A stretch of DNA of 30,698 nt from DATBDM01 sp036269915. GTDB lineage: Bacteria; Actinomycetota; Thermoleophilia; Solirubrobacterales; Solirubrobacteraceae. The stretch is from NCBI GenBank assembly GCA_036269915.1, contig DATBDM010000104.1:1-30698 (forward strand), given 5' to 3'. A program made the position numbers and the translations under genes. Within the stretch, counting starts at the first letter, position 1. Each line of letters opens with the position of its first letter. This document shows positions 22,899 through 30,115 of the stretch, piece by piece. The notes under the pieces were generated by a model. It was not told where the DNA came from. It did no database searches and saw nothing but the letters and a program-made list of their open reading frames with translations.

Positions 22899-23531
22899 TT
22901 ACGCCAGCAACGGCTGAAGCGCGCTGAGCGCCGCGGCGAGCACCCGCTCCGGCGGGGCCGCCGCGTCGACGACCGCGATCCGGTCCGGCTCGGCGGCCGC
23001 GAGCGCGTCGTACGCGTCCCCGGCCGCCGCGAAGAAGCGCTCGTCCTCGCGTTCGAGCCGGTCGGCGGCGCCGGCGCGGCGCGTCGTGCGCGCGAGGCCG
23101 TCGCGCGCGTCGATCCGCAGCAGGATCGTTCGATCGGGCTCGAGGCCGCCGGTGGCGAACGCGTTGATCGCGCGCACGTCCTCGATGCCGAGCGCGCGGC
23201 CCGCACCCTGGTAGGCGAGCGAGGAGTCGACGAAGCGATCGAGCAGCACCCACTCGCCGGCGGCGAGCAGCGGCTCGATCAGCTCGGCCACGAGCTGCGC
23301 GCGGGCGGCGGCGAACAGCAGCGCCTCGGCGCGCGGGGCGGTCGGGTGCGCAGGATCGCGGACGAGCTCGCGGATGCGCTCGGACAGCTCGACGCCGCCC
23401 GGCTCGCGCAGCATCCGCACGGGGCGTCCGCGATCGGCGAGCGCCGCGGCGAGCCCGGCGACGAGCGTCGTCTTCCCCGCACCGTCGAGCCCCTCGACGG
23501 TGATCAGTCGGCCGCGGTCCACGCCCGCCAC
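22899..23531 (-). CDS. tmk: Thymidylate kinase
   Basis: The protein (210 residues from GTG 23531, or 207 from GTG 23522) has the Walker A loop VEGLDGAGKTT, the dTMP contact LREPGGVELSERIR, the DRF motif in VLLDRFVDSSLAYQGAGR and the lid RRAGAADRLEREDERFF. It phosphorylates dTMP to dTDP in the cytoplasm, feeding DNA synthesis. The second GTG (codon 4) lies seven bases after a TAGCGT -10-like hexamer at 23535-23530, so the messenger may be leaderless and start there. It is back to back with holB across 10 bases. The tmk-holB neighbourhood is common in bacteria, though usually the genes are co-directional. Confidence 0.93.
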   Translation of the reverse strand: MAGVDRGRLITVEGLDGAGKTTLVAGLAAALADRGRPVRMLREPGGVELSERIRELVRDPAHPTAPRAEALLFAAARAQLVAELIEPLLAAGEWVLLDRFVDSSLAYQGAGRALGIEDVRAINAFATGGLEPDRTILLRIDARDGLARTTRRAGAADRLEREDERFFAAAGDAYDALAAAEPDRIAVVDAAAPPERVLAAALSALQPLLA

Positions 23532-23543
23532 GCTATCTAGGAT
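23530..23543. promoter_or_regulatory. Bidirectional -10 region for leaderless tmk and holB
   Basis: Plus strand TAGGAT (23538-23543) ends seven bases before GTG 23551 of holB; minus strand TAGCGT (23535-23530) ends seven bases before GTG 23522 of tmk. Both hexamers fit TANNNT, and both proposed start sites are codon 4 of the longest frames, so the layout is a mirror image. The -35 elements would lie inside the opposite genes. Motif-based. Confidence 0.45.
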
Positions 23544-24666
23544 GGGCGCCGTGGCCGCCCTTGCCCTCGATGCCCACCCGCACGCCGCCGCGGTGCTCGG
23601 CGCGGCCCTCGACGGCGCCGCACAGCCCGCGCACGCCTACCTGCTGCACGGCCCGGCCGGCAGCGGCAAGCGCACGGCGGCGCGGGCGTTCGCGGCGGCG
23701 CTGCTCGCCCGCGGCGCCGCCGACCCGGACGGCGTCCGCGCCCGCGTCGAGCACGGCTCGCATCCCGACCTGAGCTGGATCGCGCCGAGCGGCGCGCACG
23801 AGATGCTGCGCCGCGACGTCGACGAGGCCGTCGTGTCGGCCGCGTCGCGCACGCCGTTCGAGGCGCGCCACCGGGTGTTCGTGCTCGAGCGCGCCGACAC
23901 GATGAACGACGAGGCCGCCAACGCGCTGCTGAAGACGCTCGAGGAGCCGCCGCACTACGTCGTGCTGCTCCTGCTCACCGACCGGCTCACGCAGGTGCTG
24001 CCGACGATCGCGTCGCGCTGCCAGCCCGTGCGCTTCGACCCGCCCTCGAGCGAGCAGCTCGCCCAGCGCCTCCAGTCCCGCGGCGTCGCGCCCGACGCCG
24101 CGCTCGCCTGCGCGCGCCTCTCGCTCGGCGACGGCCAGCGCGCGCTCGCGCTGGGCCTCGGCGACGGCCCCGCGCTGCGCGCCCGCGCCGAGGCGTTCGC
24201 GCGGGCTCCGCTGCACGGCGCGACCGCGGCCGAGCAGTCCTGGAAGCCGCTGCTCGAGCAGGCGCGCGCGCTCGGGGCGAAGGCACGCGAGGAGGTCGAG
24301 GCAGCGCTCGCCGACGAGCTCGCCTACCTGCCCAAGAAGGAGCACAAGCGCCGCACCACCGAGTACACCGAGCGCGCCCGCCGCGCCGAGCGCCGCGCGG
24401 AGACCGCCGCGCTCGACCACGCGCTGCAGCTCGCCGGACTCTGGTACCGCGACCTCGCCTGCGTCGCCGCCGGCGCGCCCGAGCTGGCCCACAACGCGGA
24501 CCGCACGGAGGCGCTCGCCGCCGACGCGAGCGGGCGCTCCGCGCAGGATCTCCGGACGGCGGTCGATCTCGTCGAGGACACGCGCGCCCGCCTCGCGCTC
24601 AACGTCGGCTACGAGCTGGCGTGCGAGGCGCTCGCCTACCGCGTCGAGTCGCTGCTCGGGCCATGA
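23542..24666 (+). CDS. holB: DNA polymerase III subunit delta' (clamp loader)
   Basis: The 374-residue protein (371 if the GTG at 23551 is used) has a P-loop LLHGPAGSGKRTAARAFA, the sensor/helix FVLERADTMNDEAANALLKTLEEPPHY and the SRC motif in IASRCQPVRF, the order of a delta'/DnaX-type AAA+ protein. It would act in the cytoplasm as the clamp-loader stator. The zinc finger of E. coli delta' is absent: the segment ADPDGVRARVEHGSHPDL keeps the following H-P-D-L but no cysteines. The C-terminal part from about 230 is helical, with KEHKRRTTEYTERARRAERR. Its stop overlaps the fdhD start (ATGA) and its start is 10 bases from tmk. Confidence 0.9.
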   Translation: MGAVAALALDAHPHAAAVLGAALDGAAQPAHAYLLHGPAGSGKRTAARAFAAALLARGAADPDGVRARVEHGSHPDLSWIAPSGAHEMLRRDVDEAVVSAASRTPFEARHRVFVLERADTMNDEAANALLKTLEEPPHYVVLLLLTDRLTQVLPTIASRCQPVRFDPPSSEQLAQRLQSRGVAPDAALACARLSLGDGQRALALGLGDGPALRARAEAFARAPLHGATAAEQSWKPLLEQARALGAKAREEVEAALADELAYLPKKEHKRRTTEYTERARRAERRAETAALDHALQLAGLWYRDLACVAAGAPELAHNADRTEALAADASGRSAQDLRTAVDLVEDTRARLALNVGYELACEALAYRVESLLGP

Positions 24667-25424
24667 CCGAGGTGCGCCTGCGCGGCGCCTACGCCACTGT
24701 GCGGGGGCCCGGCCTCGAGGACGAGGTCGCGGTCGAGGAGCCGCTGGAGATCCGCGTCGACGGCGCGCCGCTCGCCGTGACCATGCGCACGCCGGGTCAC
24801 GACGAGGAGCTCGCGCTCGGGTTCCTGCACGGCGAGGGCCTGATCGACGGCCCGCGGGAGGCGGCGCCGCCCGCCGACCTGGCCGCGAACACGATCGAGG
24901 TCGCCGGACCGCTGCTGCGTGCGCCCGACGCGCGCTCGTTCTTCACGTCGTCCTCGTGCGGGGTCTGCGGCAAGGGCGCGCTCGAGGAGGTCGCCGTGCA
25001 CGCGGAGCCGCTCGCGCACGGCCCGGTGCTCGACCGCGCGCTGCTCGCCGCGCTGCCCGACCGGCTGCGCCAGCCGACCTTCGCCCGCACGGGCGGGCTG
25101 CACGCGACCGGGCTGTTCGACGGCGCCGGCGAGCTGCTGTGCGTGCGCGAGGACGTCGGGCGCCACAACGCGATGGACAAGGTCGTCGGCTGGGCGCTGC
25201 GCGAGGGGCGCGTCCCGCTGCACCCGAACGTGCTCTGCGTCTCGGGCCGGCTCTCCTTCGAGCTCGTGCAGAAGGCCGCGGTCGCGGGTGCGCCGGTGCT
25301 CGTCGGCGTCGGCGCGCCGACCTCGCTCGCGGTCACGCTCGCCGACGACCGCGGCCTGACGCTGTGCGGCTTCGCGCGCGGCGGGCGCGTGAACGTCTAC
25401 ACGCGGCCCGACCGCGTCAGCTGA
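24663..25424 (+). CDS. fdhD: FdhD sulfurtransferase for formate dehydrogenase molybdenum cofactor
   Basis: The 253-residue protein has the FdhD pattern: EEPLEIRVDGAPLAVTMRTPG, DEELALGFLHGEGLI, the sulfur-carrying loop SSSCGVCGKGALEE (Cys-x2-Cys), GGLHATGLF, VREDVGRHNAMDKVVGWAL and VSGRLSFELVQKAAVAGAP. FdhD passes sulfur from the IscS desulfurase to the molybdenum or tungsten bis-MGD cofactor before insertion into formate dehydrogenase. Its ATG overlaps the holB stop, so it depends on translation of a replication gene, an odd pairing. No formate dehydrogenase gene is in the window. Its stop overlaps the convergent PHP gene in TCAGCTGA, a palindrome that holds both stops. Confidence 0.93.
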   Translation: MTEVRLRGAYATVRGPGLEDEVAVEEPLEIRVDGAPLAVTMRTPGHDEELALGFLHGEGLIDGPREAAPPADLAANTIEVAGPLLRAPDARSFFTSSSCGVCGKGALEEVAVHAEPLAHGPVLDRALLAALPDRLRQPTFARTGGLHATGLFDGAGELLCVREDVGRHNAMDKVVGWALREGRVPLHPNVLCVSGRLSFELVQKAAVAGAPVLVGVGAPTSLAVTLADDRGLTLCGFARGGRVNVYTRPDRVS

Positions 25425-26280
25425 TCGGGCCCAGGTTCGGCTCCAGGCCGTAGAGCTCGAACGCCCGGAAGCGGGCGAACGTGTCGTGCTCCGGTCCGTG
25501 GAAGTCCGCCGACCCCGTGGTCAACAGGCCGCGCTCGGTCGCCGCCCCGTGCAGGAAGCGGGTCTGCGCGGCGTCGTGGGTGGGATAGAAGACCTCGATG
25601 CCGTCGAGGCCGGCGGCGGCGAACGCGTCGATCGCGTCGAGCGCCTCCTGCGGCGAGTCGAGGTCCCAGAACGGGTGCGCCCACACGGCCACGCCGCCGG
25701 CGCGATGGATGACCTCGATCGCCTCGGTGACCGTCGGGCGCGAGCGGGCGACGTAGGCGACGGCGCCCGGGACGAGGTAGGGCGGGAACAGCTGCGCGCG
25801 GCCCTCGATGCCCTCCTCGCGCAGGCGGTCACGGTTCGCTGGGTGCGCGAGCACGGCGTCGGCGAGATGAGGCCGGCCGACAGGCTTGCCGGCGTCGCGA
25901 CGCGCGCGCAGCGGGCTGTCGTCGAGCTCGAAGCCGAGCTCGCGCAGCCGGTCGGCCATCGCCTCGATGCGCCGTGCGCGGTCGCCGCGGAAGTCCTCGA
26001 GCGTGGTCAGCAGGTCGGCGTCGGTCACGTCGAGCCCGTAGCCGAGCACGTGGAGGTCCTCGTGGCCGCCGTGCACCGCGGACAGCTCCGACGCGGGGGA
26101 GAGGCGGATGCCGTGATCGCGTGCGGCCTGCACCGCCTCGGGCACACCGTCGACGGTGTCGTGGTCGGTCAGCGCGAGCAGCTCGACCCCCGCCGCCGCG
26201 GCGCGGGCGACGACGTCGGCGGCGGGAAGGGCGCCGTCGGAGTGGACGGAGTGCGACTGCAGGTCGAACGCGAGGGGCAT
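25417..26280 (-). CDS. PHP-domain metal-dependent phosphoesterase
   Basis: The 287-residue protein starts MPLAFDLQSHSVHSDGALPA. Its His-x-His pair (HSVHSDG), LLALTDHDTVDG, AHP in VAVWAHPFWD and the last SADFHG motif supply the trinuclear-metal ligands of the PHP fold, and ASELSAVHGGHEDLHVLGYG supplies the central Glu and His. Length and motif order match the 3',5'-nucleoside bisphosphate phosphatase/RNase AM branch, which removes 5' nucleotides from pAp or short RNA. No polymerase domain follows, so it is a stand-alone enzyme. It is convergent with fdhD, overlapping by eight bases, and divergent from the coiled-coil membrane gene across 76 bases. Substrate not certain. Confidence 0.9.
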   Translation of the reverse strand: MPLAFDLQSHSVHSDGALPAADVVARAAAAGVELLALTDHDTVDGVPEAVQAARDHGIRLSPASELSAVHGGHEDLHVLGYGLDVTDADLLTTLEDFRGDRARRIEAMADRLRELGFELDDSPLRARRDAGKPVGRPHLADAVLAHPANRDRLREEGIEGRAQLFPPYLVPGAVAYVARSRPTVTEAIEVIHRAGGVAVWAHPFWDLDSPQEALDAIDAFAAAGLDGIEVFYPTHDAAQTRFLHGAATERGLLTTGSADFHGPEHDTFARFRAFELYGLEPNLGPIS

Positions 26281-26288
26281 GCGGCGGA

Positions 26289-26315
26289 GTTTGACGGCAT
26301 GGCCGCTCCGGGAAG
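26289..26315 (+). promoter_or_regulatory. Stress-sigma (sigma B/F-like) promoter candidate
   Basis: GTTT at 26289-26292 and GGGAAG at 26310-26315 are separated by 17 bases, matching the GTTT-N(15-17)-GGGWAW pattern of general-stress sigma factors in Gram-positive bacteria. Transcription would start near 26323, about 34 bases before the ATG at 26357, leaving room for the ribosome site GAGGGAGAG. A CTTGG/CCAAG inverted repeat (26317-26332) lies across the presumed start. Single-base matches could be chance. Confidence 0.4.
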
Positions 26316-26356
26316 GCTTGGCCGCAACCAAGACCCCGACTTGAGGGAGAGAGACG

Positions 26357-26890
26357 ATGTCCACCGGATTGATCGTCGTGATCGTCGTGGTCGTCCTGAT
26401 CCTCATCGCCCTGGCCGTCATGCTGCCCCGCATGCGCCGCCAGGCGCAGGTGAAGGCGCGCGAGCGTGAGCTCGGCCAGCGTCGTGATCGTGTGGCGACC
26501 GAGCACCAGGAGGTGGCCAGTCAGCGCGAGCGCGAGGCCGAGAAGGCCGAGCAGAAGGCGCGCATGGCCCAGGCCGAGGCCGAGCGGCAGCGCTCCGAGG
26601 CGCAGCTGCACGAGCAGAAGGCCGACATGCACCAGCGCGGTCTCGCCGACGACGAGCTCGTCGAGGATCACGAGCGCGAGCACTTCGCGCCTGCGATGGA
26701 GCGCAACGACGGCGTCGCCTCGACCGAACGCGAGGGCGGCCGCGCCCACGAGCCGGCCGGGTCCACCCCCGCCGGCGGCGAGGGCGATCGGAGTGAGTAC
26801 GACCAGGGTCGCGTCGACGAGCGCGAGAACCAGGGCGGCCGCTTCGAGCACACGGGCGACACGCCCGCCGAGACCCGCCGCGAGTCCTAG
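26357..26890 (+). CDS. Membrane-anchored coiled-coil protein, very hydrophilic (177 aa)
   Basis: One transmembrane helix (residues about 4-24, LIVVIVVVVLILIALAVML) is followed by a positive PRMRRQAQ stretch and a long Arg/Glu/Gln/Ala helix (about 33-95) with clear heptads (QREREAEKAEQKARMAQAEAE), then a disordered Gly/Asp/Glu-rich tail ending ETRRES. A strong ribosome site GAGGGAGAG precedes the ATG. Topology suggests the coil is in the cytoplasm, with the N-terminal helix as anchor. The tail composition resembles desiccation- or stress-related hydrophilic proteins, which would suit the stress-type promoter, but the link is inference. I do not recognise a family. The stop overlaps the convergent GGDEF/EAL gene by four bases. 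Confidence 0.85.
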   Translation: MSTGLIVVIVVVVLILIALAVMLPRMRRQAQVKARERELGQRRDRVATEHQEVASQREREAEKAEQKARMAQAEAERQRSEAQLHEQKADMHQRGLADDELVEDHEREHFAPAMERNDGVASTEREGGRAHEPAGSTPAGGEGDRSEYDQGRVDERENQGGRFEHTGDTPAETRRES

Positions 26891-28968
26891 CCGGACACGC
26901 TGAGGACGCCGTCGCGCAGCAGCGCGGCGGCGCCGCTCGGCGACAGCGGCGCGGCCAGGTGGAAGCCCTGCGCGAACTCGCAGCCGAGCCGCGCCAGGTG
27001 GTCGAGCTGCTCCTCGCGCTCGACGCCCTCCGCGATGACCTCCAGCCCGAGGTTGTGCGCGAGTCCCGCGAGCGCCTTGACGATCTCGAAGGCGCCCGCG
27101 TCGTGGCCCATGCCGATGACGAGCCCGCGGTGGATCTTGACCGCGTCGCCCGGGAAGTCGTGCAGCAGCCGCAACGACGACGCCCCCGTGCCGAAGTCGT
27201 CGATGTGCGTGCGCACGCCGTGCGCCTCGAGCACGTGCACGAGCCGGCTGCGCAGCCCGTCCGGGTCGCGTGAGAGCTCGATCTCGGAGATCTCCAGCCG
27301 CAGCGCCGCGGGCTCGAGCGCGGCCGTGCCGAGCGCGTCGTCGAGCAGGTCCTCGAAGCCCGGATCGGTGAGCTGGCGGCGCGAGACGTTGACGCCCATC
27401 GTCAGGCCGGCGCCCTGCGGCAGCCGCCGCCATTCGGCGAGCTGCACGCACGCCGCGCGCAGCACCCAGGCGCCCAGCGGGACGATCAGCCCGGTCTCCT
27501 CGGCGATCGGCACGAAGTCGGCGGGCTCGTGGAAGCCGCCGCGGCCGTCGGGCCAGCGACACAGCGCCTCAAAGCCGGCGATCCGGCCGGACGCGGTCTG
27601 CACGATCGGCTGGTAGGCGACCTGCAGCGCGCGCGTCTCGATCGCCCGGCGCAGCTCGCCCTCGATGTCCAGGCGCCGCAGCACCTGGGCGTGCATGGCC
27701 GCGTCGAACACGGCGTGGCCGCCGCTGCCGTCGGCCTTCGCGCGGTACATGGCGACGTCGGCGTCGCGGACGATGTCCTCCGGCGCGGCGTCGGGGCGGG
27801 CGAGCGCGATGCCGATCGACGCGTCGACGAACAGCTCGCGGCCGCCGAGCTCGAAAGGCGTCGAGAGCGCCGCGTGCACGCGGTCGGCGACGACCGCCGC
27901 CTCGTGCGCGTCGGTCACGTCGGCGAGCAGCAGCGTGAACTCGTCGCCGCCGATGCGCGCGACCGTGTCCGTCGGGCGCAGCGCGCCCTCGAGGCGCTGC
28001 GCGACGGCGATCAGCAGCCGGTCGCCGACGAGGTGGCCGAGCGAGTCGTTGACGACCTTGAAGCGGTCGAGGTCGAGGAACAGCACGGCGGCGCAGGCCT
28101 CGGAGCCCTTGCGCTGGGCGCGGCGGATCGCCTGGTCGAGCCGGTCCAGGAACAGCACGCGGTTGGGCAGCCCGGTGAGCGCGTCGTGGAGCGCGTCCTG
28201 CTGCAGGCGCTGCTCGGCGGTCTTGCGGTCGGTCGTGTCGGTGAGGCTGCCGACGACGCGGGTCGCGCGTCCGAGCCGGTCGCGCACGGCGATGCCGCGC
28301 GCGAGGACCCAGCGGTAGCCGCCGTCGCGGTGCTCCATCCGGTGCTCGTGCTCGAAGTGGCGGCTCGTGCCCGCGAGATGGGCCTCGATCGCCTGCGAGA
28401 GCGACGCACGATCGTCGGCGTGGACGCGGCCGAGCCACTCGCCCGGCGCGTCGGTGACGTCGGCGGGGGCGTAGCCGAGCATCGCCTTCCAGCGCGGCGA
28501 CGCGTACAGGCGGTCGGCGCTGACGTCCCAGTCCCAGAGGCCGTCACCCGAGCCCTGGTGGGCGAGCGCGTGGCGCTCCTCGGACTCCGCGAGCGCGCGC
28601 ACGGCGCACTGGTGCACGAGCGCGTAGCGCACCGCGCGCTCGAGCGCGGCCGGCTCCGGGTCCACGAGGTACTCGGCGACGCCGGCCGCGGAGGCCGCGA
28701 CGTCGGCGGCGAGGTCGTGCGTGCTCGCGGTGGCAAGCAGGAGGACCGGCGCGTGGGGGTCGGCGTCGAGGACCGCCTCGGCGCCCTCGAGGTCGGCGAC
28801 GACGTAGGCGTCGTGGCCGTGGTCGAGCACAGCGGCGCGCACCGCCTCGAGCGTCGTCACGCGGTGGATCTCGTAGTCCGTGCGGTCGCCGCAGAGCGCG
28901 GCGTGCAGCCGCTCGTGGCGGGCGTCGTCGAGCAGCGCGGCGAGGACGATGGTGGGCTCCTGGCTCAC
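26887..28968 (-). CDS. Receiver-like / PAS / GGDEF / EAL cyclic-di-GMP protein
   Basis: GTG at 28968 has GGAGG seven bases ahead and gives 693 residues. Residues 1-115 look like a receiver domain, with LLDDAR acidic residues and VVADLEG, but the usual Lys-Pro is VDPEP, so phosphotransfer is doubtful. A PAS domain (about 125-245; GLWDWDVSADRLY, EHRMEHRDGGYRWVLARG) is followed by a diguanylate cyclase domain with intact active site RIGGDEFTLLL (about 255-420) and an EAL domain (FEALCRW, GVNVSRRQL, LEISEIEL, HIDDFGTGASSL, VIAEGVE, FAQGFHLAAPL). Catalytic Lys is kept in AVKIHRGLV, but the Asp usually two residues later is His. The stop of the upstream receiver gene overlaps the start (GTGA), so the two are probably coupled. 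Confidence 0.94.
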   Translation of the reverse strand: MSQEPTIVLAALLDDARHERLHAALCGDRTDYEIHRVTTLEAVRAAVLDHGHDAYVVADLEGAEAVLDADPHAPVLLLATASTHDLAADVAASAAGVAEYLVDPEPAALERAVRYALVHQCAVRALAESEERHALAHQGSGDGLWDWDVSADRLYASPRWKAMLGYAPADVTDAPGEWLGRVHADDRASLSQAIEAHLAGTSRHFEHEHRMEHRDGGYRWVLARGIAVRDRLGRATRVVGSLTDTTDRKTAEQRLQQDALHDALTGLPNRVLFLDRLDQAIRRAQRKGSEACAAVLFLDLDRFKVVNDSLGHLVGDRLLIAVAQRLEGALRPTDTVARIGGDEFTLLLADVTDAHEAAVVADRVHAALSTPFELGGRELFVDASIGIALARPDAAPEDIVRDADVAMYRAKADGSGGHAVFDAAMHAQVLRRLDIEGELRRAIETRALQVAYQPIVQTASGRIAGFEALCRWPDGRGGFHEPADFVPIAEETGLIVPLGAWVLRAACVQLAEWRRLPQGAGLTMGVNVSRRQLTDPGFEDLLDDALGTAALEPAALRLEISEIELSRDPDGLRSRLVHVLEAHGVRTHIDDFGTGASSLRLLHDFPGDAVKIHRGLVIGMGHDAGAFEIVKALAGLAHNLGLEVIAEGVEREEQLDHLARLGCEFAQGFHLAAPLSPSGAAALLRDGVLSVSG

Positions 28969-29450
28969 GCCGCGTCCTCCCACGGCAGGATCGCCGCTTC
29001 CAGCCAGTAGGCCGTCACGACCTTCACCAGGCGCACGAGCGCGAGGAAGGTGACGGGCTTGGGCAGCACGGTGTTGACGCCGGTCTCGTAGGCGCGCGCG
29101 ACGAGCGCCGGATCGGGGTCGCGCAGGCCGGTCAGCGCGATCACCGGGATCCGCCGCAGCCGGCCGTCGCGCTTGAGCCGCTCGATCGACGCGAAGGGAC
29201 GGGCGTCGTCGCGATCGAGGTCGACGACGACGAGGTTCGGGACGTGGCCGCCGTCGCGCAGGCGCTCGTCCAACGCGTCGGCGCCGGACACGGCCTCGAG
29301 CTCGAACGGGCCGCTGCCCTCGAGCAGCGCGTCGCGGAGCATCTCGCGCTCGCGCTCGTCGGCGTCGACGAGCAGGATCGAGGGTGGCGGCGCCAGCCGC
29401 AGACGATCCGCGGGGTCACCCGGATCGCCGACCTTCCGTGGCCGCCGCAT
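28965..29450 (-). CDS. Single-domain response regulator (receiver) protein
   Basis: From ATG 29450 the protein has 161 residues: a basic N-terminal tail (MRRPRKVGDPGDPADRLRLA), then a receiver domain with the acidic cluster SILLVDADEREREML, phosphoacceptor Asp in NLVVVDLDRDD, the Thr in VIALTGLR and Lys in VLPKPVTFLALV. All receiver active-site residues are present, so it can be phosphorylated, but no output domain follows, only a short WLEAAILPWEDAA tail. Its stop overlaps the GGDEF/EAL gene by four bases, so it likely passes a signal to that enzyme, whose own receiver-like domain appears degenerate. It is divergent from the pilin-like gene across about 150 bases. Confidence 0.9.
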   Translation of the reverse strand: MRRPRKVGDPGDPADRLRLAPPPSILLVDADEREREMLRDALLEGSGPFELEAVSGADALDERLRDGGHVPNLVVVDLDRDDARPFASIERLKRDGRLRRIPVIALTGLRDPDPALVARAYETGVNTVLPKPVTFLALVRLVKVVTAYWLEAAILPWEDAA

Positions 29451-29600
29451 ATCGTCAGTCCGTCTCTCGTATCGCCGAAGTTGTGGAGATCGAGCGTAGG
29501 TGCGCGCGCCCCGCCCTACAACGGCGTCGGGCGGTTTTCGGCAGATGTACGACCGCTGACCTCGACTCAAGTTCTGGGCGCCGCTGCCGTTGTGGCTCCT

Positions 29601-29999
29601 ATGCCGAGCCGCCTGGCGCCCACCACCGCCGCGATCCTCCTGGCGCTGCCGCTCGGCGCGGCCGTGGGGGCCTCGGCCGGCCACGGCCGGATCTCCGACA
29701 CGGAGGCCCAGCGCAGCAACCGCGCCGCGGTCGCCGCGATCGAGACGTGGCGTGCCGACCACGGCAGCTACGCGGGCGTGACGGTGGAGCGGCTGGCGGT
29801 GCTCGCGCCGTCGCTGCGCGACGCGCCCGGCCTGCGGCTGACGCGGGTCAGCGCGGAGGGCTACCGGGTCGCCACGCACGCCACCACGGGCCGCACCTTC
29901 CGCACCACGCGCCGCCCCAAGACGGGCCGCGTCTACCTCACCTGCACCCCCGCGGGCGCCGGCGCCTGCCGCGGCGACGGGACGTGGCGCAGCCGCTAG
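29601..29999 (+). CDS. Secreted small protein with pilin-like C-terminal fold
   Basis: The 132-residue protein starts MPSRLAPTTAAILLALPLGAAVGASA, a good signal peptide, and then has QRSNRAAVAAIETWRADHGSYAGVTVERLAVLAPSL and GYRVATHATTGRTF, ending with a Cys pair in YLTCTPAGAGACRGDGTW. The helix with Y-x(n)-G-Y-x-G, a central strand that ends before G-Y, and a C-terminal disulfide loop resemble the globular half of type IV pilin or pseudopilin proteins, but the N-terminal hydrophobic assembly helix with its Gly-Phe-Thr-Leu-x-Glu cleavage motif is absent. It would therefore be exported and not polymerised. The assignment to a pilin-like fold is by pattern and modest in certainty. It lies upstream of tRNA-Thr. 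Confidence 0.75.
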   Translation: MPSRLAPTTAAILLALPLGAAVGASAGHGRISDTEAQRSNRAAVAAIETWRADHGSYAGVTVERLAVLAPSLRDAPGLRLTRVSAEGYRVATHATTGRTFRTTRRPKTGRVYLTCTPAGAGACRGDGTWRSR

Positions 30000-30016
30000 G
30001 CTTTTCGCCGCAGCTC

Positions 30017-30089
30017 GCCGACATAGCTCAGCTGGTAGAGCACTTCACTCGTAATGAAGGGGTCCCCGGTTCGAGTCCGGGTGTCGGCT
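30017..30089 (+). tRNA. tRNA-Thr (anticodon CGT)
   Basis: The 73-base gene folds as a full cloverleaf: acceptor GCCGACA (30017-30023) with TGTCGGC (30082-30088), D arm GCTC/GAGC, anticodon stem CTTCA/TGAAG with loop CTCGTAA and anticodon CGT at 30050-30052 (reads ACG), and T arm CCCGG/CCGGG with the TTCGAGT loop. The discriminator base is T; CCA is not encoded. No terminator is obvious after it. An integrase fragment lies about 30 bases beyond. Confidence 0.97.
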
Positions 30090-30115
30090 CTGGTTCGGCA
30101 GCGCGATCTTCCGGT

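Noticed and set aside
27529..29010. 493-residue plus frame opposite the GGDEF/EAL gene
   Set aside because: Antisense shadow with Ala/Arg/Val bias; the minus strand carries clear catalytic motifs.
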